A DNA stretch of 64,000 nucleotides, taken from Halomarina salina. GTDB lineage: Archaea; Halobacteriota; Halobacteria; Halobacteriales; Haloarculaceae. The stretch lies in NCBI RefSeq assembly GCF_023074835.1, contig NZ_JALLGW010000002.1, positions 310,001 to 374,000 on the forward strand, read 5' to 3'. Below are positions 24,916 through 34,309 of this stretch, piece after piece. The notes under the pieces were generated by a model. That model had not been told where the DNA came from. It did not search any database and worked only from the letters and a program-made list of their open reading frames with translations. The first letter of the stretch is position 1, and every line of letters begins with the position of its first letter. Both the position numbers and the translations under genes were made by a program.

Positions 24916-26058
24916 TTACAGCCCGAGCTGTCGGCCGATGATCATCCGCTGAATCTCGCTCGTCCCCTCGCCGATCTCCATCAGCTTCGCGTCGCGGTAG
25001 AAGCGCTGGGGCGCGAAGTCGGTGGTGTAGCCGTAGCCGCCGAGCACCTGGACCGCGTCCTCCGCGACCTCGCGGGCCGTCTCGCTGGCGTCGTACTTCG
25101 CCAGCGCTGAGCTGTGGGTGACGTCCTCGCCGTCGTCGTACTGCGTCGCGGACTTGTGGGTGAGCAGGCGCGAGCGCTCCACCTTCCGGTCCATCTCGAC
25201 GACCATGTCGCGGACGGCGTCGAACTTCGAGATGGGTTTCCCGAACTGTTCGCGCTCTGTAGCGTAGTCGCGGGCCGCCTCGAACGCGCCCTGTCCGAGG
25301 CCCACGGAGAGCGCCGCGATGGAGATGCGTCCGCCGTTGAGCGTCTTCATCGTCTGCTTCCAGCCCTCGCCCTCCTCGCCGAGCAGTCGGTCCTCGGGGA
25401 CGCGGCAGTTCGTGAACTTGATTTCACACGTGGGCGAGGCGTTCAGCCCCATCTTCTCCCACTCGGTGACGACCTCGAACCCGTCGTCCTCGCGCGGGTC
25501 GACGATGAACGTCGAGATGCCGTCGTAGCCCGCCTCGGAGTCGGTGACCGCCTTGACGAGGATGGACCCGGCGACGGAGGCGTTCGTGATGAACTGCTTG
25601 GTGCCGTCGATGACGTACTCGTCGCCCTCCTTGCGTGCGGTCGTGTCCATGTCGCTCGCGTCCGAGCCGGAGCTCGGTTCGGTGAGCGCCCACGCGCCGA
25701 CGTACTCGCCGGTCGCGAGCGGTTCGAGCCACCGCTCCTTCTGGGCCTCGGTGCCGAACAGCTCGATTGGCTTCGTGGCGAGGCTGGTGTGGGCGGCGTA
25801 GGAGAGACCGATAGAGCCGGAGACTCGCCCGAGTTCCTCGGTGACGAGCGCGTACATCAACTGGTCGCCGCCGAGGCCGCCGTACTCCTCGGAGATGGGG
25901 ACGCCCATCATGTCGAGGTCGGCGAGTTCGTCGAACACCTCCTCCGGGAAGCGTCGCTCCTCCTCGATGTCCCAGGCGATAGGTTCGATCTCCTCGTCGC
26001 AGAACTCCCGGACGGTGTCCCGAATCATCCGGTGTTCGGACGGTAGGTCGAAGTCCAT
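24916..26058 (-). CDS. Acyl-CoA dehydrogenase
   Basis: A 380-residue flavoprotein. WALTEPSSGSDASDM is the FAD/substrate-binding signature, and the C-terminal IGEGTSEIQRMI contains the Glu in the position of the short/medium-chain catalytic base. Members oxidise acyl-CoA to enoyl-CoA in fatty-acid or branched-chain amino-acid breakdown; the chain preference cannot be told. It stands as a single gene, with a TATA-like box at 26082-26088 about 27 nt before the ATG, so it is probably leaderless. The neighbouring glutamate dehydrogenase would fit an amino-acid catabolism context. Confidence 0.94.
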   Translation of the reverse strand: MDFDLPSEHRMIRDTVREFCDEEIEPIAWDIEEERRFPEEVFDELADLDMMGVPISEEYGGLGGDQLMYALVTEELGRVSGSIGLSYAAHTSLATKPIELFGTEAQKERWLEPLATGEYVGAWALTEPSSGSDASDMDTTARKEGDEYVIDGTKQFITNASVAGSILVKAVTDSEAGYDGISTFIVDPREDDGFEVVTEWEKMGLNASPTCEIKFTNCRVPEDRLLGEEGEGWKQTMKTLNGGRISIAALSVGLGQGAFEAARDYATEREQFGKPISKFDAVRDMVVEMDRKVERSRLLTHKSATQYDDGEDVTHSSALAKYDASETAREVAEDAVQVLGGYGYTTDFAPQRFYRDAKLMEIGEGTSEIQRMIIGRQLGL

Positions 26059-26081
26059 GGCAAAATTGGCCGGGCGACGGT

Positions 26082-26088
26082 CATAAAC
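26082..26088 (-). promoter_or_regulatory. TATA-like box of the acyl-CoA dehydrogenase gene
   Basis: On the minus strand it reads GTTTATG, about 27 nt before the ATG at 26058. Confidence 0.5.
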
Positions 26089-26159
26089 ACTCCGACAGCC
26101 CGTCGGTCGACGATGCTAACCGGTCCGTATTCGGCGGGACGGGCCCTCGACCGACGACG

Positions 26160-27503
26160 TCACTCGCGACCGGAGACCGACCCTCGGGACCGCTCGTCGG
26201 ACTCCCCCTCCTCGTCGAGGTCGAGGTCGAACCGGTTGCCGTGGGTCAGCGTCGTCCACCCGAGCAGTCGCTCGTCGCGGACGGGCCGGCCCTTCGCGTC
26301 GATGGCGTCCTGGTGCTGCTCGACGTAGGTCGGTTCGTTCGTAATCTCGCTGCCGTCGGACTCGACGACGTCCAGATACCGGTCGTCGCCCCAGTAGGAG
26401 TACGCCAGTTCGTACGCCGAGGTGCCCTCCTCTCGCTCGCGCGCGGCGAACCCGCCGGACTCGCCGAACCGCTCGTCGAACGACTCGGGGTCGAAGAAGA
26501 ACGGCGCGTGGGCGTCGAACATGAGCTTCAACGCGCTCCCGCCGAACCGCTCGTGGTCGTAGAACGACTCGCCGTAGTGGCGGCCGAGTTCGGCGGCCGT
26601 GACGAACGCCTTCAGCGCGTACAGCGAGTACGACAGCCCCTCGCTGCGGTCGAGTTCCTCCTCCAGCAACCCGTCGTCGTCGAGCTGGACGAACGCGGCG
26701 TCGCGGAGGCGGTCGAAACAGGCCGTCAGCTCCTCCTCGTCGCCGAGGTACGCCGCGCCGGCCGCGTGGGCCGTCTCGCGCCAGACGAAGATGTTCTGCA
26801 CCCAGTCGGGGACGTCCGTCCCGACCGTCTCGAAGTACGTGCGTATCCAGTCGGCGAGTCCCTCCTGGGAGCCCTCGACGTCGTCCCAGGCCGGGTGGTC
26901 GCGGACGAGTTCCGCGCCGTACCACATCTTCGGGAGCGTGATGTACAGTTCGATGGTGTCGGTCTCCTCCGGCGTCATGCGCGTGTCGCCGAAGTACCAG
27001 TGGTCGACGAACTCGACCGCACGCTCGGCGTACGCGTCGTCGCCCGTGAACTCGTAGGCGAGTCCGAGGTCACGGATGCGGTCGCCCATCTCGATGGCCC
27101 GCACGTAGTCGCCCCGGGTGTCGTCGTCGGGGTCGCTCGACTCGAACAGGTTGCTCCCGTCGCCGTCGGTGACGCTCTTCGGCGTCGCGTCGAGCGACTC
27201 GTCGGCGTCCGCGATGAACGACTCGTAGGCGCTCGCCCACGGCTCGTCGCCGGCGTCGACGCGGCGCTTGACCGCCGCCAGTTCCCCGCGGTCGGCGAAC
27301 AGCGCCGGGTCGCTCCCGCCCTCGCTGTCGCCGCCGGTCTGTCCCTCGGCGTTCGTCGCGATGCAGCCGGCGGCCGCCCCGGCGGCGAGGGCTCCCGTCG
27401 CGCCGAGCACCCGCCGCCGCGACCACCGGCGGCCGCGACCACGGCCGTCGTCGTTCTCGCGGGCTCCGTCGACACTGCCGTTACCGCCATCCTCCGGGTA
27501 CAT
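26160..27503 (-). CDS. Alginate-lyase-family-like Tat lipoprotein
   Basis: A 447-residue exported protein. The signal has a twin arginine (WSRRRVLGAT), a hydrophobic run and a lipobox ending AAGC at about residue 47, so it is likely a lipid-anchored Tat substrate. The rest looks like the alpha-toroid alginate lyase family (PF05426): LYITLPKMWYGAELV, a VWRETAHAAGAAYLG segment and repeated helical pairs. It would degrade uronate-type polysaccharide outside the cell. I cannot confirm the catalytic Tyr/His/Asn set by eye, so the substrate is open. It stands alone, divergent from the kinase gene. Confidence 0.75.
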   Translation of the reverse strand: MYPEDGGNGSVDGARENDDGRGRGRRWSRRRVLGATGALAAGAAAGCIATNAEGQTGGDSEGGSDPALFADRGELAAVKRRVDAGDEPWASAYESFIADADESLDATPKSVTDGDGSNLFESSDPDDDTRGDYVRAIEMGDRIRDLGLAYEFTGDDAYAERAVEFVDHWYFGDTRMTPEETDTIELYITLPKMWYGAELVRDHPAWDDVEGSQEGLADWIRTYFETVGTDVPDWVQNIFVWRETAHAAGAAYLGDEEELTACFDRLRDAAFVQLDDDGLLEEELDRSEGLSYSLYALKAFVTAAELGRHYGESFYDHERFGGSALKLMFDAHAPFFFDPESFDERFGESGGFAAREREEGTSAYELAYSYWGDDRYLDVVESDGSEITNEPTYVEQHQDAIDAKGRPVRDERLLGWTTLTHGNRFDLDLDEEGESDERSRGSVSGRE

Positions 27504-27607
27504 TCGGTGCCCGGTGGAAGTCGTCGGGCACTGGTAACCCTTCTGGCCGGACCGTCAGCGCGCCGTGGGCAACACACTCATACCGACGGGTGAAGTGGTG
27601 TACGACG

Positions 27608-28423
27608 ATGGCCTTCCGGCGGTTCCTGCGGGGACAGGTCGAGTGGGACCAGATCGAGGGCGTGATGCTCGAAGTGGCCCGCCGCTACGACCAGGACCAC
27701 CTCCGCGTCGAGTTCCTCGACGCCGACAACTGGCTCTCGACGCCCTGCGTCGTCGACGACCGCTGGTTCGTGAAGATAATCTCGCCCCAGCACTCGCTGC
27801 TCCACGCCGTCCTCACGACCGGCCGGAACCTCGGCGCGTTCTCCAGCGGGCAGGAGGGGTTCTTCGAACACGTCGCCGACCCGGCCGAGATGGCCGACCG
27901 GGAACTGGAGGCGACCCGCCGGATGCGCGACATCGGCATCGACGTCCCCGAACCGGTCGAGGCGTTCGAGCACGACGGACTCGGCGTGCTGGTCGTCGAG
28001 TACCTGCCGGAGTTCGTGACGCTCGACGACCTGCCGCGGAGCGAGGTCGTCCGGTTCGCTCCCGACCTGTTCCGGGCGCTGGCCCGGATGCACGCCGTCG
28101 GCCTCGCCCACGGCGACCTGCGGGCCGAGAACGTCCTCGTCGCCCGCGACCGCCTCTACCTCATCGACGCGACGAGCGTCCGCGAGGGAGCCATCGAGCA
28201 GGCGCGGGCGTACGACCTCGCGTGTGCGCTCGCGGCCCTCGAACCGCTCGTCGGCCCGCGGACCGTCCTCGACGCCGCGCGCGAACACTACCCGACGGCG
28301 GACCTGCTGGCGGCCGAGGACTTCCTCGACTTCGTCAACATGCGCCCGGACCACGACTTCGACGCCGCGAGCGTGAAAGGCGAGATAGAGAAGCAGGCGA
28401 CGGCCGAGGGCGTCGAAGGCTGA
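27608..28423 (+). CDS. RIO-like / lipopolysaccharide-kinase-type protein kinase
   Basis: A 271-residue kinase-like protein. The Lys of the N-lobe is in WFVKIIS. The hinge is VVEYLPEFVTL. The catalytic loop reads HGDLRAENVLV (Asp and Asn present), and the metal Asp follows in LIDATSV. The usual Asp-Phe-Gly is replaced by Asp-Ala-Thr, as in some RIO and WaaP-like kinases. The start at 27608 is favoured over an upstream in-frame ATG. Substrate unknown. The gene converges with the DUF4112 gene. Confidence 0.82.
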   Translation: MAFRRFLRGQVEWDQIEGVMLEVARRYDQDHLRVEFLDADNWLSTPCVVDDRWFVKIISPQHSLLHAVLTTGRNLGAFSSGQEGFFEHVADPAEMADRELEATRRMRDIGIDVPEPVEAFEHDGLGVLVVEYLPEFVTLDDLPRSEVVRFAPDLFRALARMHAVGLAHGDLRAENVLVARDRLYLIDATSVREGAIEQARAYDLACALAALEPLVGPRTVLDAAREHYPTADLLAAEDFLDFVNMRPDHDFDAASVKGEIEKQATAEGVEG

Positions 28424-28473
28424 GGGCGGTCACGACCGTCGCTCCCGCGGACGCGACGGCAGTGCGACGGCGC

Positions 28474-29013
28474 TCAGTCCGTGACTTCGATGCGGATGGG
28501 ACAGTCGTCCTCGTCGTCGGTGGTCTTGCCCTGCCGACCCGCTCGGCCCGGACTGAACGCCCGGCGCTCGCGGTCGCTCCGGCGCTCCCCTTCGAGGAAC
28601 TCCTCGACCAGGTCGACGTTCCACGCGTTGGTCTTCCAGAACGTGTCGAAGATGGGCCCGACGACCGGAATCGACCCCGTCGCCACGTCGACGGTGACGT
28701 TCCCGAGCATCCGGACGACGGTGGTGAACGGGACGCCGAGGTTCGCCGCTTCGAGGACGATGTACAGCGAGACGCCCGCCGAGAGCGCCGGGCCGACGAC
28801 GGGAATCGCGCTCACGATGGGGTCGAGACCGACCTTCACGTCGGTGCCGGGGATGGTGACCGCCTCGTCGAGCAGGTCCGCGACGGCCCGCATCCGGTCG
28901 AGGGCGGCCTCGTCGACGGAGTCGGGGACGTCGAAGTCGTCGTTCCCGATGTCGTTGAGCACGTCGCCGTCGTCGGTGGGGTCGTCGGGTGCGTCGGTGG
29001 ATGAGTCGTCCAT
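28474..29013 (-). CDS. DUF4112 membrane protein
   Basis: A 179-residue protein with a very acidic N-terminal 45 residues. Then come two hydrophobic hairpins rich in Gly/Pro: LDPIVSAIPVVGPALSAG and the related TGSIPVVGPIFDTFWKTN. This duplicated IPVVGP pattern is typical of DUF4112. The C-terminus is basic then acidic. The family has no assigned function. The ATG at 29013 is divergent from the aldehyde dehydrogenase start with about 127 nt between. Confidence 0.85.
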   Translation of the reverse strand: MDDSSTDAPDDPTDDGDVLNDIGNDDFDVPDSVDEAALDRMRAVADLLDEAVTIPGTDVKVGLDPIVSAIPVVGPALSAGVSLYIVLEAANLGVPFTTVVRMLGNVTVDVATGSIPVVGPIFDTFWKTNAWNVDLVEEFLEGERRSDRERRAFSPGRAGRQGKTTDDEDDCPIRIEVTD

Positions 29014-29106
29014 GTGGTGTCGTCTCGGGGCGACCCCAAAGCGATGGCGGTGGTCGGGGTGACGGACCGTCACCGTCGCCGAGAAGTTCTGCCTCGAAAG
29101 ACAGGG

Positions 29107-29114
29107 CTTTATAC
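29107..29114 (+). promoter_or_regulatory. TATA box of the aldehyde dehydrogenase gene
   Basis: CTTTATAC lies about 29 nt before the ATG at 29141, a textbook leaderless haloarchaeal promoter. Confidence 0.6.
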
Positions 29115-29140
29115 TGCGTCTGGGCAAACCTCCGGCCGTT

Positions 29141-30685
29141 ATGAGCCAACAGGTCACCGAGACGCACGACCACTACATCGCCGGCGGGTTCGACGAGGGC
29201 GACGGCGACGACACGTTCGACTCCGTCAACCCCGCGACCGGCGAGACCATCGGGACGTTCCGACGCGGCACCGAGAGCGACGTCGAGCGCGCGGTCGCGT
29301 CGGCGAACGACGCCTTCGAGGAGTGGCGCTCGCTGTCGCACATCGACCGCGCGGAGTACCTCTGGGACATCTACCACGAACTGAAGGAGCGCCACGAGGA
29401 ACTCGGCGAAATCGTCACCAAGGAGTGCGGGAAGGAGATTTCGGAGGGGAAGGCCGACGTCACCGAGGCCTGGCACATGGTCGAGTGGGCCGCCGGCGAC
29501 GCCCGCCACCCGAAGGGCGACGTGGTCCCGAGCGAGATTCCCGCGAAGGACGCCTACATGCGCCGCAAGCCGCGGGGCGTCGTCGGCTGTATCACGCCGT
29601 GGAACTTCCCGGTCGCCATCCCGTTCTGGCACATGGCCGTCGCGCTGGTCGAGGGCAACACGGTCGTCTGGAAGCCCGCCGAGCAGACCCCGATGTGCGG
29701 CCAGATCATCGCCGAGATGTTCGAGGAGAGCGGCATCCCCGAAGGCGTGTTCAACATGGTCCAGGGGTTCGGTGACGCAGGGTCGCGCATCGTCGACCAC
29801 GAGGACGTCAACGCCGTGCTGTTCACCGGCAGCGCCGAGGTCGGCCACGAGGTCGCCCAGAAGGTCGCCGAACAGCCCGGCACGATGGCGGCCTGCGAGA
29901 TGGGCGGGAAGAACGGCATCGTCGTCACGGAGAAGGCGGACCTCGACGTCGCCGTCCACTCCGCCGTCATGTCCTCGTTCAAGACGACCGGCCAGCGCTG
30001 TGTCTCCTCCGAGCGCCTCGTCGTCCACGAGGACGTCTACGACGAGTTCAAGGAACGGTTCGTCGAGGTGGCGAAGGAGGTCTCCGTCGGCGACCCGCTC
30101 GACGAGGGGACCTTCATGGGTCCGGCCATCGAACCCGAGCACGTCGAGAAGATACGGAAGTACAACGACCTCGCCCGCGAGGAGGCCACCGAGGTGCTCG
30201 TCGACCGCACCGACCTCGACGACAGCGAGATTCCCGAGGGCCACGAGGACGGCAACTGGGTCGGCCCGTTCGTCTACGAGGTCGAGTACGACGACGAGGG
30301 CGAGCAGCGCTCCATCCGCGAGGAGGTGTTCGGCCCGCACGTCGCCCTGATGAGCTACAGCGGCGACATCGAGCGCGCCGTCGACGTCCACAACGACACG
30401 CCGTACGGCCTCGCCGGAGCCATCATCAGCGAGGACTACCGCCAGATCAACTACTTCCGCGACCGGGCGGAGATCGGTCTCGCCTACGGCAACCTGCCGT
30501 GCATCGGCGCGGAGGTCCACCTGCCGTTCGGCGGCGTCAAGAAGTCCGGGAACGGCTACCCGAGCGCCCGCGAGGTCATCGAGGCCGTCACCGAGCGCAC
30601 CGCCTGGACGCTCAACAACTCGAAGGACATCCAGATGGCGCAGGGTCTCTCTGCCGACATCAAGACGTCGTCCGACGACGACTGA
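29141..30685 (+). CDS. NAD(P)-dependent aldehyde dehydrogenase
   Basis: A 514-residue ALDH-superfamily enzyme. The catalytic Glu is in CEMGGKNG and the catalytic Cys in GQRCVSSERL. The NAD-binding ITPWNFPVAIP and KPAEQTP motifs and the late EEVFGPHV motif are all present. Haloarchaeal relatives include the 2-oxoglutarate semialdehyde dehydrogenase of pentose breakdown, but substrate specificity cannot be settled here. It is a single gene with its own strong TATA box. The length is in the normal range. Confidence 0.93.
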   Translation: MSQQVTETHDHYIAGGFDEGDGDDTFDSVNPATGETIGTFRRGTESDVERAVASANDAFEEWRSLSHIDRAEYLWDIYHELKERHEELGEIVTKECGKEISEGKADVTEAWHMVEWAAGDARHPKGDVVPSEIPAKDAYMRRKPRGVVGCITPWNFPVAIPFWHMAVALVEGNTVVWKPAEQTPMCGQIIAEMFEESGIPEGVFNMVQGFGDAGSRIVDHEDVNAVLFTGSAEVGHEVAQKVAEQPGTMAACEMGGKNGIVVTEKADLDVAVHSAVMSSFKTTGQRCVSSERLVVHEDVYDEFKERFVEVAKEVSVGDPLDEGTFMGPAIEPEHVEKIRKYNDLAREEATEVLVDRTDLDDSEIPEGHEDGNWVGPFVYEVEYDDEGEQRSIREEVFGPHVALMSYSGDIERAVDVHNDTPYGLAGAIISEDYRQINYFRDRAEIGLAYGNLPCIGAEVHLPFGGVKKSGNGYPSAREVIEAVTERTAWTLNNSKDIQMAQGLSADIKTSSDDD

Positions 30686-30893
30686 AGAGGAGTTGCCCAC
30701 CATCGTGCGACCATTTTTCTGTGATTACGCGACCAGCGCTCGCCATGTACTGACGACCCGTCACGGACGGTTCTGGGGCCGAGACCCACACCGCGCGACA
30801 CACCCGTCCGGGGACCGGAGCAGGTGTCGCCTGTTCGCTACCACCCGACAGTCGGACCGCCAGATTAAGCCCTCGGCGGACGAACACTGGGAC

Positions 30894-31040
30894 ATGAGCG
30901 AATCCGACGACGCGGCGCGCGAGTTCCTGCGGAAGGCGGACGGCGTGTTCCACGAGTACGAACAGGGCTACATGGACGCGGACGCGGCGATGGACGCGAT
31001 GGAACTGTACGTCGGCGAACTGCGCGAGCAGGTGGAGTAA
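30894..31040 (+). CDS. Small acidic helical protein
   Basis: A 48-residue protein, mostly helical and acidic: a Ser-Asp-Asp start, then EFLRKADGVFHEYEQGYM and a final ELREQVE. A TATA-like AGATTAAG about 30 nt before the ATG supports a leaderless gene. It lies between the dehydrogenase and the aminotransferase on the same strand. No function is known to me; such short acidic helical proteins are common in haloarchaea. Confidence 0.6.
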   Translation: MSESDDAAREFLRKADGVFHEYEQGYMDADAAMDAMELYVGELREQVE

Positions 31041-31118
31041 CCAGTCGGACCCGCCGTCGACTACGCGTCGCCGGCGCGGTCCTCAACCGTTATGTCGCGG
31101 GCCGACTCGCCTACTGGT

Positions 31119-32240
31119 ATGACGGCATTCTCCGGACGGGTCGAACAGGTCTCCATCAGCGGCATCAGGAAGGTGTTCGAGGCGGCGGGCGAGGACGCCA
31201 TCAACCTCGGGCTGGGCCAACCCGACTTCCCGACGCCCGAACACGCCCGCGACGCGGCCGTCGAGGCCATCCAGTCCGGGGCGGCCGACGCCTACACCTC
31301 CAACAAGGGGACCCGCGAGTTGCGTGAGGCCATCGCCGCGAAACACGACCGGGACAACGGCTTCTCCGTCCACCCGCGGGACGTCATCGCCACCGCCGGC
31401 GGGAGCGAAGCGCTCCACATCGCGCTGGAGGCCCACGTCGACCCCGGAGAGGAGGTCATCTTCCCGGACCCCGGCTTCGTCTCCTACGACGCGCTGACGC
31501 GCATCGCGGGGGGCACGCCGAAACCGGTCGAACTTCGCGAGGACCTGACGATGGCCCCCGAGGCCGTCGAGGAGGCCATCACCGACGACACGGCCGTCTT
31601 CGTCGTCAACTCGCCGTCGAACCCGACCGGCGCGGTCCAGTCGGAAGCGGACATGCGCGAATTCGCCCGCATCGCCGACGAACACGACGTGCTCTGTCTC
31701 ACCGACGAGGTGTACGAGCGACTGGTGTTCGAGGGCGAACACCACTCGCCGATGGCGTTCGCCGAGACGGACAACGTCGTCGTCGTCAACGCCTGCTCGA
31801 AGACGTACTCGATGACCGGGTGGCGACTCGGCTGGGTCACCGCCAGCGAGCGCCGCATCGAGCGGATGCTCCGGGTCCACCAGTACGTCCAGGCCTGCGC
31901 CTCCGCCCCGGCGCAGTACGCCGCCGAAGCCGCACTCTCGGGACCGCAGGGCGTCGTCGACGAGATGCGCGAGGCGTTCGAGGAGCGCCGGAACGTCCTC
32001 CGAGACGGCCTCAACGACATGGGCCTCGACACGCCGACCCCCGCCGGGGCGTTCTACGCGATGCCGCGCGTCCCCGACGGCTGGTGCGAGGCGGTCATCG
32101 ACCGCGGCGTCGTCGTCGTCCCCGGCGACGCGTTCGGCGCTGGCGGTGCTGGCCACGCCCGCATCTCCTACGCGGTCAACGTCGAGACGCTGAAGGAGGC
32201 GCTGGAGATCATGCACGACGCGACAGAGAGCGTTCGATAG
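31119..32240 (+). CDS. PLP-dependent aminotransferase, class I/II (aspartate aminotransferase type)
   Basis: A 373-residue fold-type I enzyme. K228 in SKTYSMTGWRLG is the Schiff-base Lys. N168 in PSNPTGA and Asp196/Tyr199 in TDEVYE hold the cofactor ring, and NLGLGQPDFPTP begins the substrate region. It moves amino groups between an amino acid and a 2-oxo acid; aspartate, aromatic or alanine use cannot be separated by eye. The start at 31119 is preferred to an in-frame GTT/ATG region at 31092, which holds the TATA-like sequence. Confidence 0.92.
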   Translation: MTAFSGRVEQVSISGIRKVFEAAGEDAINLGLGQPDFPTPEHARDAAVEAIQSGAADAYTSNKGTRELREAIAAKHDRDNGFSVHPRDVIATAGGSEALHIALEAHVDPGEEVIFPDPGFVSYDALTRIAGGTPKPVELREDLTMAPEAVEEAITDDTAVFVVNSPSNPTGAVQSEADMREFARIADEHDVLCLTDEVYERLVFEGEHHSPMAFAETDNVVVVNACSKTYSMTGWRLGWVTASERRIERMLRVHQYVQACASAPAQYAAEAALSGPQGVVDEMREAFEERRNVLRDGLNDMGLDTPTPAGAFYAMPRVPDGWCEAVIDRGVVVVPGDAFGAGGAGHARISYAVNVETLKEALEIMHDATESVR

Positions 32241-32330
32241 CGACCGCGCACCGAACGCCTCGGCTCGACTCGACGCCGCCCCTGCGCACACACGCGACGA
32301 ACCCAAGCCCACTGACCGCTAGTCGGTACT

Positions 32331-32711
32331 GTGGACTCACTCGCCCCGTCGAACGTCCCGCTGTACGCCACAGACGAGGAGCGAGAGCGCATCTGGACCC
32401 GGTGTGCCGAACGTGGCCTCCCCGTCGTCGCCGTGCGGGTCGGCGAGCGCGGGTTCGTCGTCCGCTACGACCTCGCTCCCGTCGATAGCCGACTCACGGA
32501 CTCGGCCCTCCAGCGCCTGCGCAGGCAGGTGCTCGCCTTCCGCAGGCGGTCGCCGGGCGTCGACCGAGACTCGCAGGTCGAGCGCCTCGGCGGCGAGACC
32601 GGTCCGATAGCCGGTGAACTCCACGACGAGACCGAGCGGTCGGCCCGACGCCTCGCCTCGCACGTCGCCGAGACGGTCCTCGACTCGTCGAACTGGTACC
32701 GCGGGACGTAG
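32331..32711 (+). CDS. Hypothetical protein, about 126 residues
   Basis: From a GTG start, the frame codes an Arg/Glu-rich soluble protein. The N-terminal half (PLYATDEERERIW, VVAVRVGERGFVVRY) looks like a small alpha/beta domain. The C-terminal half is helical and charged. I do not recognise it. The opposite strand is open too, but its codon use and residue mix are poorer. It follows the aminotransferase by about 90 nt and may or may not be co-transcribed. Confidence 0.55.
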   Translation: MDSLAPSNVPLYATDEERERIWTRCAERGLPVVAVRVGERGFVVRYDLAPVDSRLTDSALQRLRRQVLAFRRRSPGVDRDSQVERLGGETGPIAGELHDETERSARRLASHVAETVLDSSNWYRGT

Positions 32712-32972
32712 CCCTTTGCACTCGTCGCTCACCTCGTCGGACGTGTGTCGAGTGTGTCGTTCTCACCCGTGGGAGCCGACCTCACAGCTCCCTGAAACTT
32801 TTTGCACCCCGCTGGCCTGGGTGTAGACGACGATGGATCACTTCGAAATCCCGTAACTGGTCCCGCACTGCGCCTCCACGCGTCCGTGCCGGGACTCCCG
32901 ACCCGCTCTCGGCACGACCACACCGTCCTGCCGAGCCTCGTATCGCTGTCGAACGCCCACCACGACCGACAG

Positions 32973-33272
32973 ATGTCACGACAGCATCACTCCCCGGCTC
33001 GCACAGACTACAGACCGCCCCCGCACTCGCACTCGCTGGTGGCGACGGCCGTCTTCGCGCTGCTCCCGCCACTGGTCGTGCTCGCCCTGAGCTACCCGCT
33101 GGCCGCTTCCCTCACCGTGGCCCTCCTCGTTCCGACGGTGCTGCTCGCCCGTCGGGGCGCTCCGCGGGTCGCCGCCCTGGTCGAGGGCCGCCGGACGAGC
33201 CTCCCGCTCCCCGGTCTCGGCCTCCGACTCGAACTCGGCCTCGCAGACGAGGACACCTCGTCCGCGAGGTAG
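32973..33272 (+). CDS. Possible small two-helix membrane protein
   Basis: A 99-residue frame with a polar, His-rich start, two hydrophobic segments (about residues 22-45 and 46-62, joined as ALSYPLAASLTVALLV) and a short amphipathic tail. The composition fits a membrane protein, but no family is recognised and no ribosome site is clear, so it could be spurious. It precedes the UbiA homologue on the same strand by 74 nt. Confidence 0.4.
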   Translation: MSRQHHSPARTDYRPPPHSHSLVATAVFALLPPLVVLALSYPLAASLTVALLVPTVLLARRGAPRVAALVEGRRTSLPLPGLGLRLELGLADEDTSSAR

Positions 33273-33346
33273 TTCTCGGCGACGACTCACTCTCCACGTT
33301 CTGCAGCTCTACTGACGCTTATTGTGTCCCCCGACCAGACAGTCGT

Positions 33347-34201
33347 ATGAGCATCGCACGACACGGGAGCGGTGCATCGGCCGACCTCCGGGCACTCCTC
33401 TCGCAGGTCCACCCGGTGTTCATGCTCCCGCCGGTCGCCGCCAGCGCGTTCGGTGCCGTGCTCGCTCGCTCGTTCGACCCCGGCGTGGCGATCCTGTACG
33501 CCGTCGTCGTGTTCAGTGCGCTGTTCGTCGCCCACGTCAAGGACGGCTACGTGGACTTCCACGTCCGCGGCGAGGACGACGACCACCCGCTGACCGCTCG
33601 GGGCTGTCGCCTCGCCATCGCGGGTGCGTCGACGGTGTTCTTCACGGGACTGGTGGCCGTCTTCGCGCTCGTGGGGCCGATCGCCGCCGCGCTCACTCTG
33701 CCGGGGTGGCTCATCGGCTACCACCACGCTCCGCAGCTCGACACGAACCCCGTCACGGCGACGACGGGCTACCCCGCCGGTATCGGGTTCGCGCTCCTCG
33801 GGGGCTACTACGTCCAGGCGGAGGCGCTGACGGCGACCGTCGTCGCGTTCGCCGCCGTGTTCGTCGTCGTCCTCTCGGGCATCAAGGTCATCGACGACGC
33901 GAAGGACTACGAGTACGACCGCTCCATCTCGAAGCGAACCGTCGCGGTCGTCCTCGGGCGGGAACGAGCCCGAACGGCCGCCTTCGCGCTGATGGCGACG
34001 GGACTGCTCGCCGTCACCGCGCTGGCCGTCCTCACGCCGGTGTTCCCGACCAGCAGCGTCCTCGCCGTCGGCGTGTTCGCCGCGGTGGCGTCGCTGACCC
34101 GACGGATGGACTCGGCGACGACGACGGCCGTACTGATTCGCGGGTCGTACCTGTTCCTCGCGGCGCTCGTCGTCGCGGTGTGGTTCCGGCCGCTCGGCTG
34201 A
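33347..34201 (+). CDS. UbiA-superfamily prenyltransferase
   Basis: A 284-residue membrane protein with about eight helices. Two Asp-rich loops are present: HVKDGYVDFHVRGEDDDHP after helix two and KVIDDAKDYEYDRSISKR after helix five. They bind Mg-diphosphate in UbiA enzymes. The first loop lacks the usual leading Asn-Asp, so this is a distinct subgroup from the DGGGP synthase at 60514. It attaches or builds prenyl chains on a lipid or quinone; the acceptor is unknown. It is a single gene with no obvious pathway partner beside it. Confidence 0.85.
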   Translation: MSIARHGSGASADLRALLSQVHPVFMLPPVAASAFGAVLARSFDPGVAILYAVVVFSALFVAHVKDGYVDFHVRGEDDDHPLTARGCRLAIAGASTVFFTGLVAVFALVGPIAAALTLPGWLIGYHHAPQLDTNPVTATTGYPAGIGFALLGGYYVQAEALTATVVAFAAVFVVVLSGIKVIDDAKDYEYDRSISKRTVAVVLGRERARTAAFALMATGLLAVTALAVLTPVFPTSSVLAVGVFAAVASLTRRMDSATTTAVLIRGSYLFLAALVVAVWFRPLG

Positions 34202-34309
34202 GCGGTCGGGTCGTGTGTCGGAAAGTGAGCAGTCGGCGGTCACGGGAGGCGTGCTCGCATCCCCACATCGGCGAGTACGCTCGGAGCGAACCGGGACCCC
34301 GGTGAAGCG

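Noticed and set aside
32337-32732. A 131-residue minus-strand frame
   Set aside because: It lies opposite the better-looking 32331-32711 frame; its residue mix is that of an antisense frame.
32833-32856. A 7-codon frame after a CTTTTTGC box
   Set aside because: It is too short to support, and the box may instead serve nothing or a small RNA.
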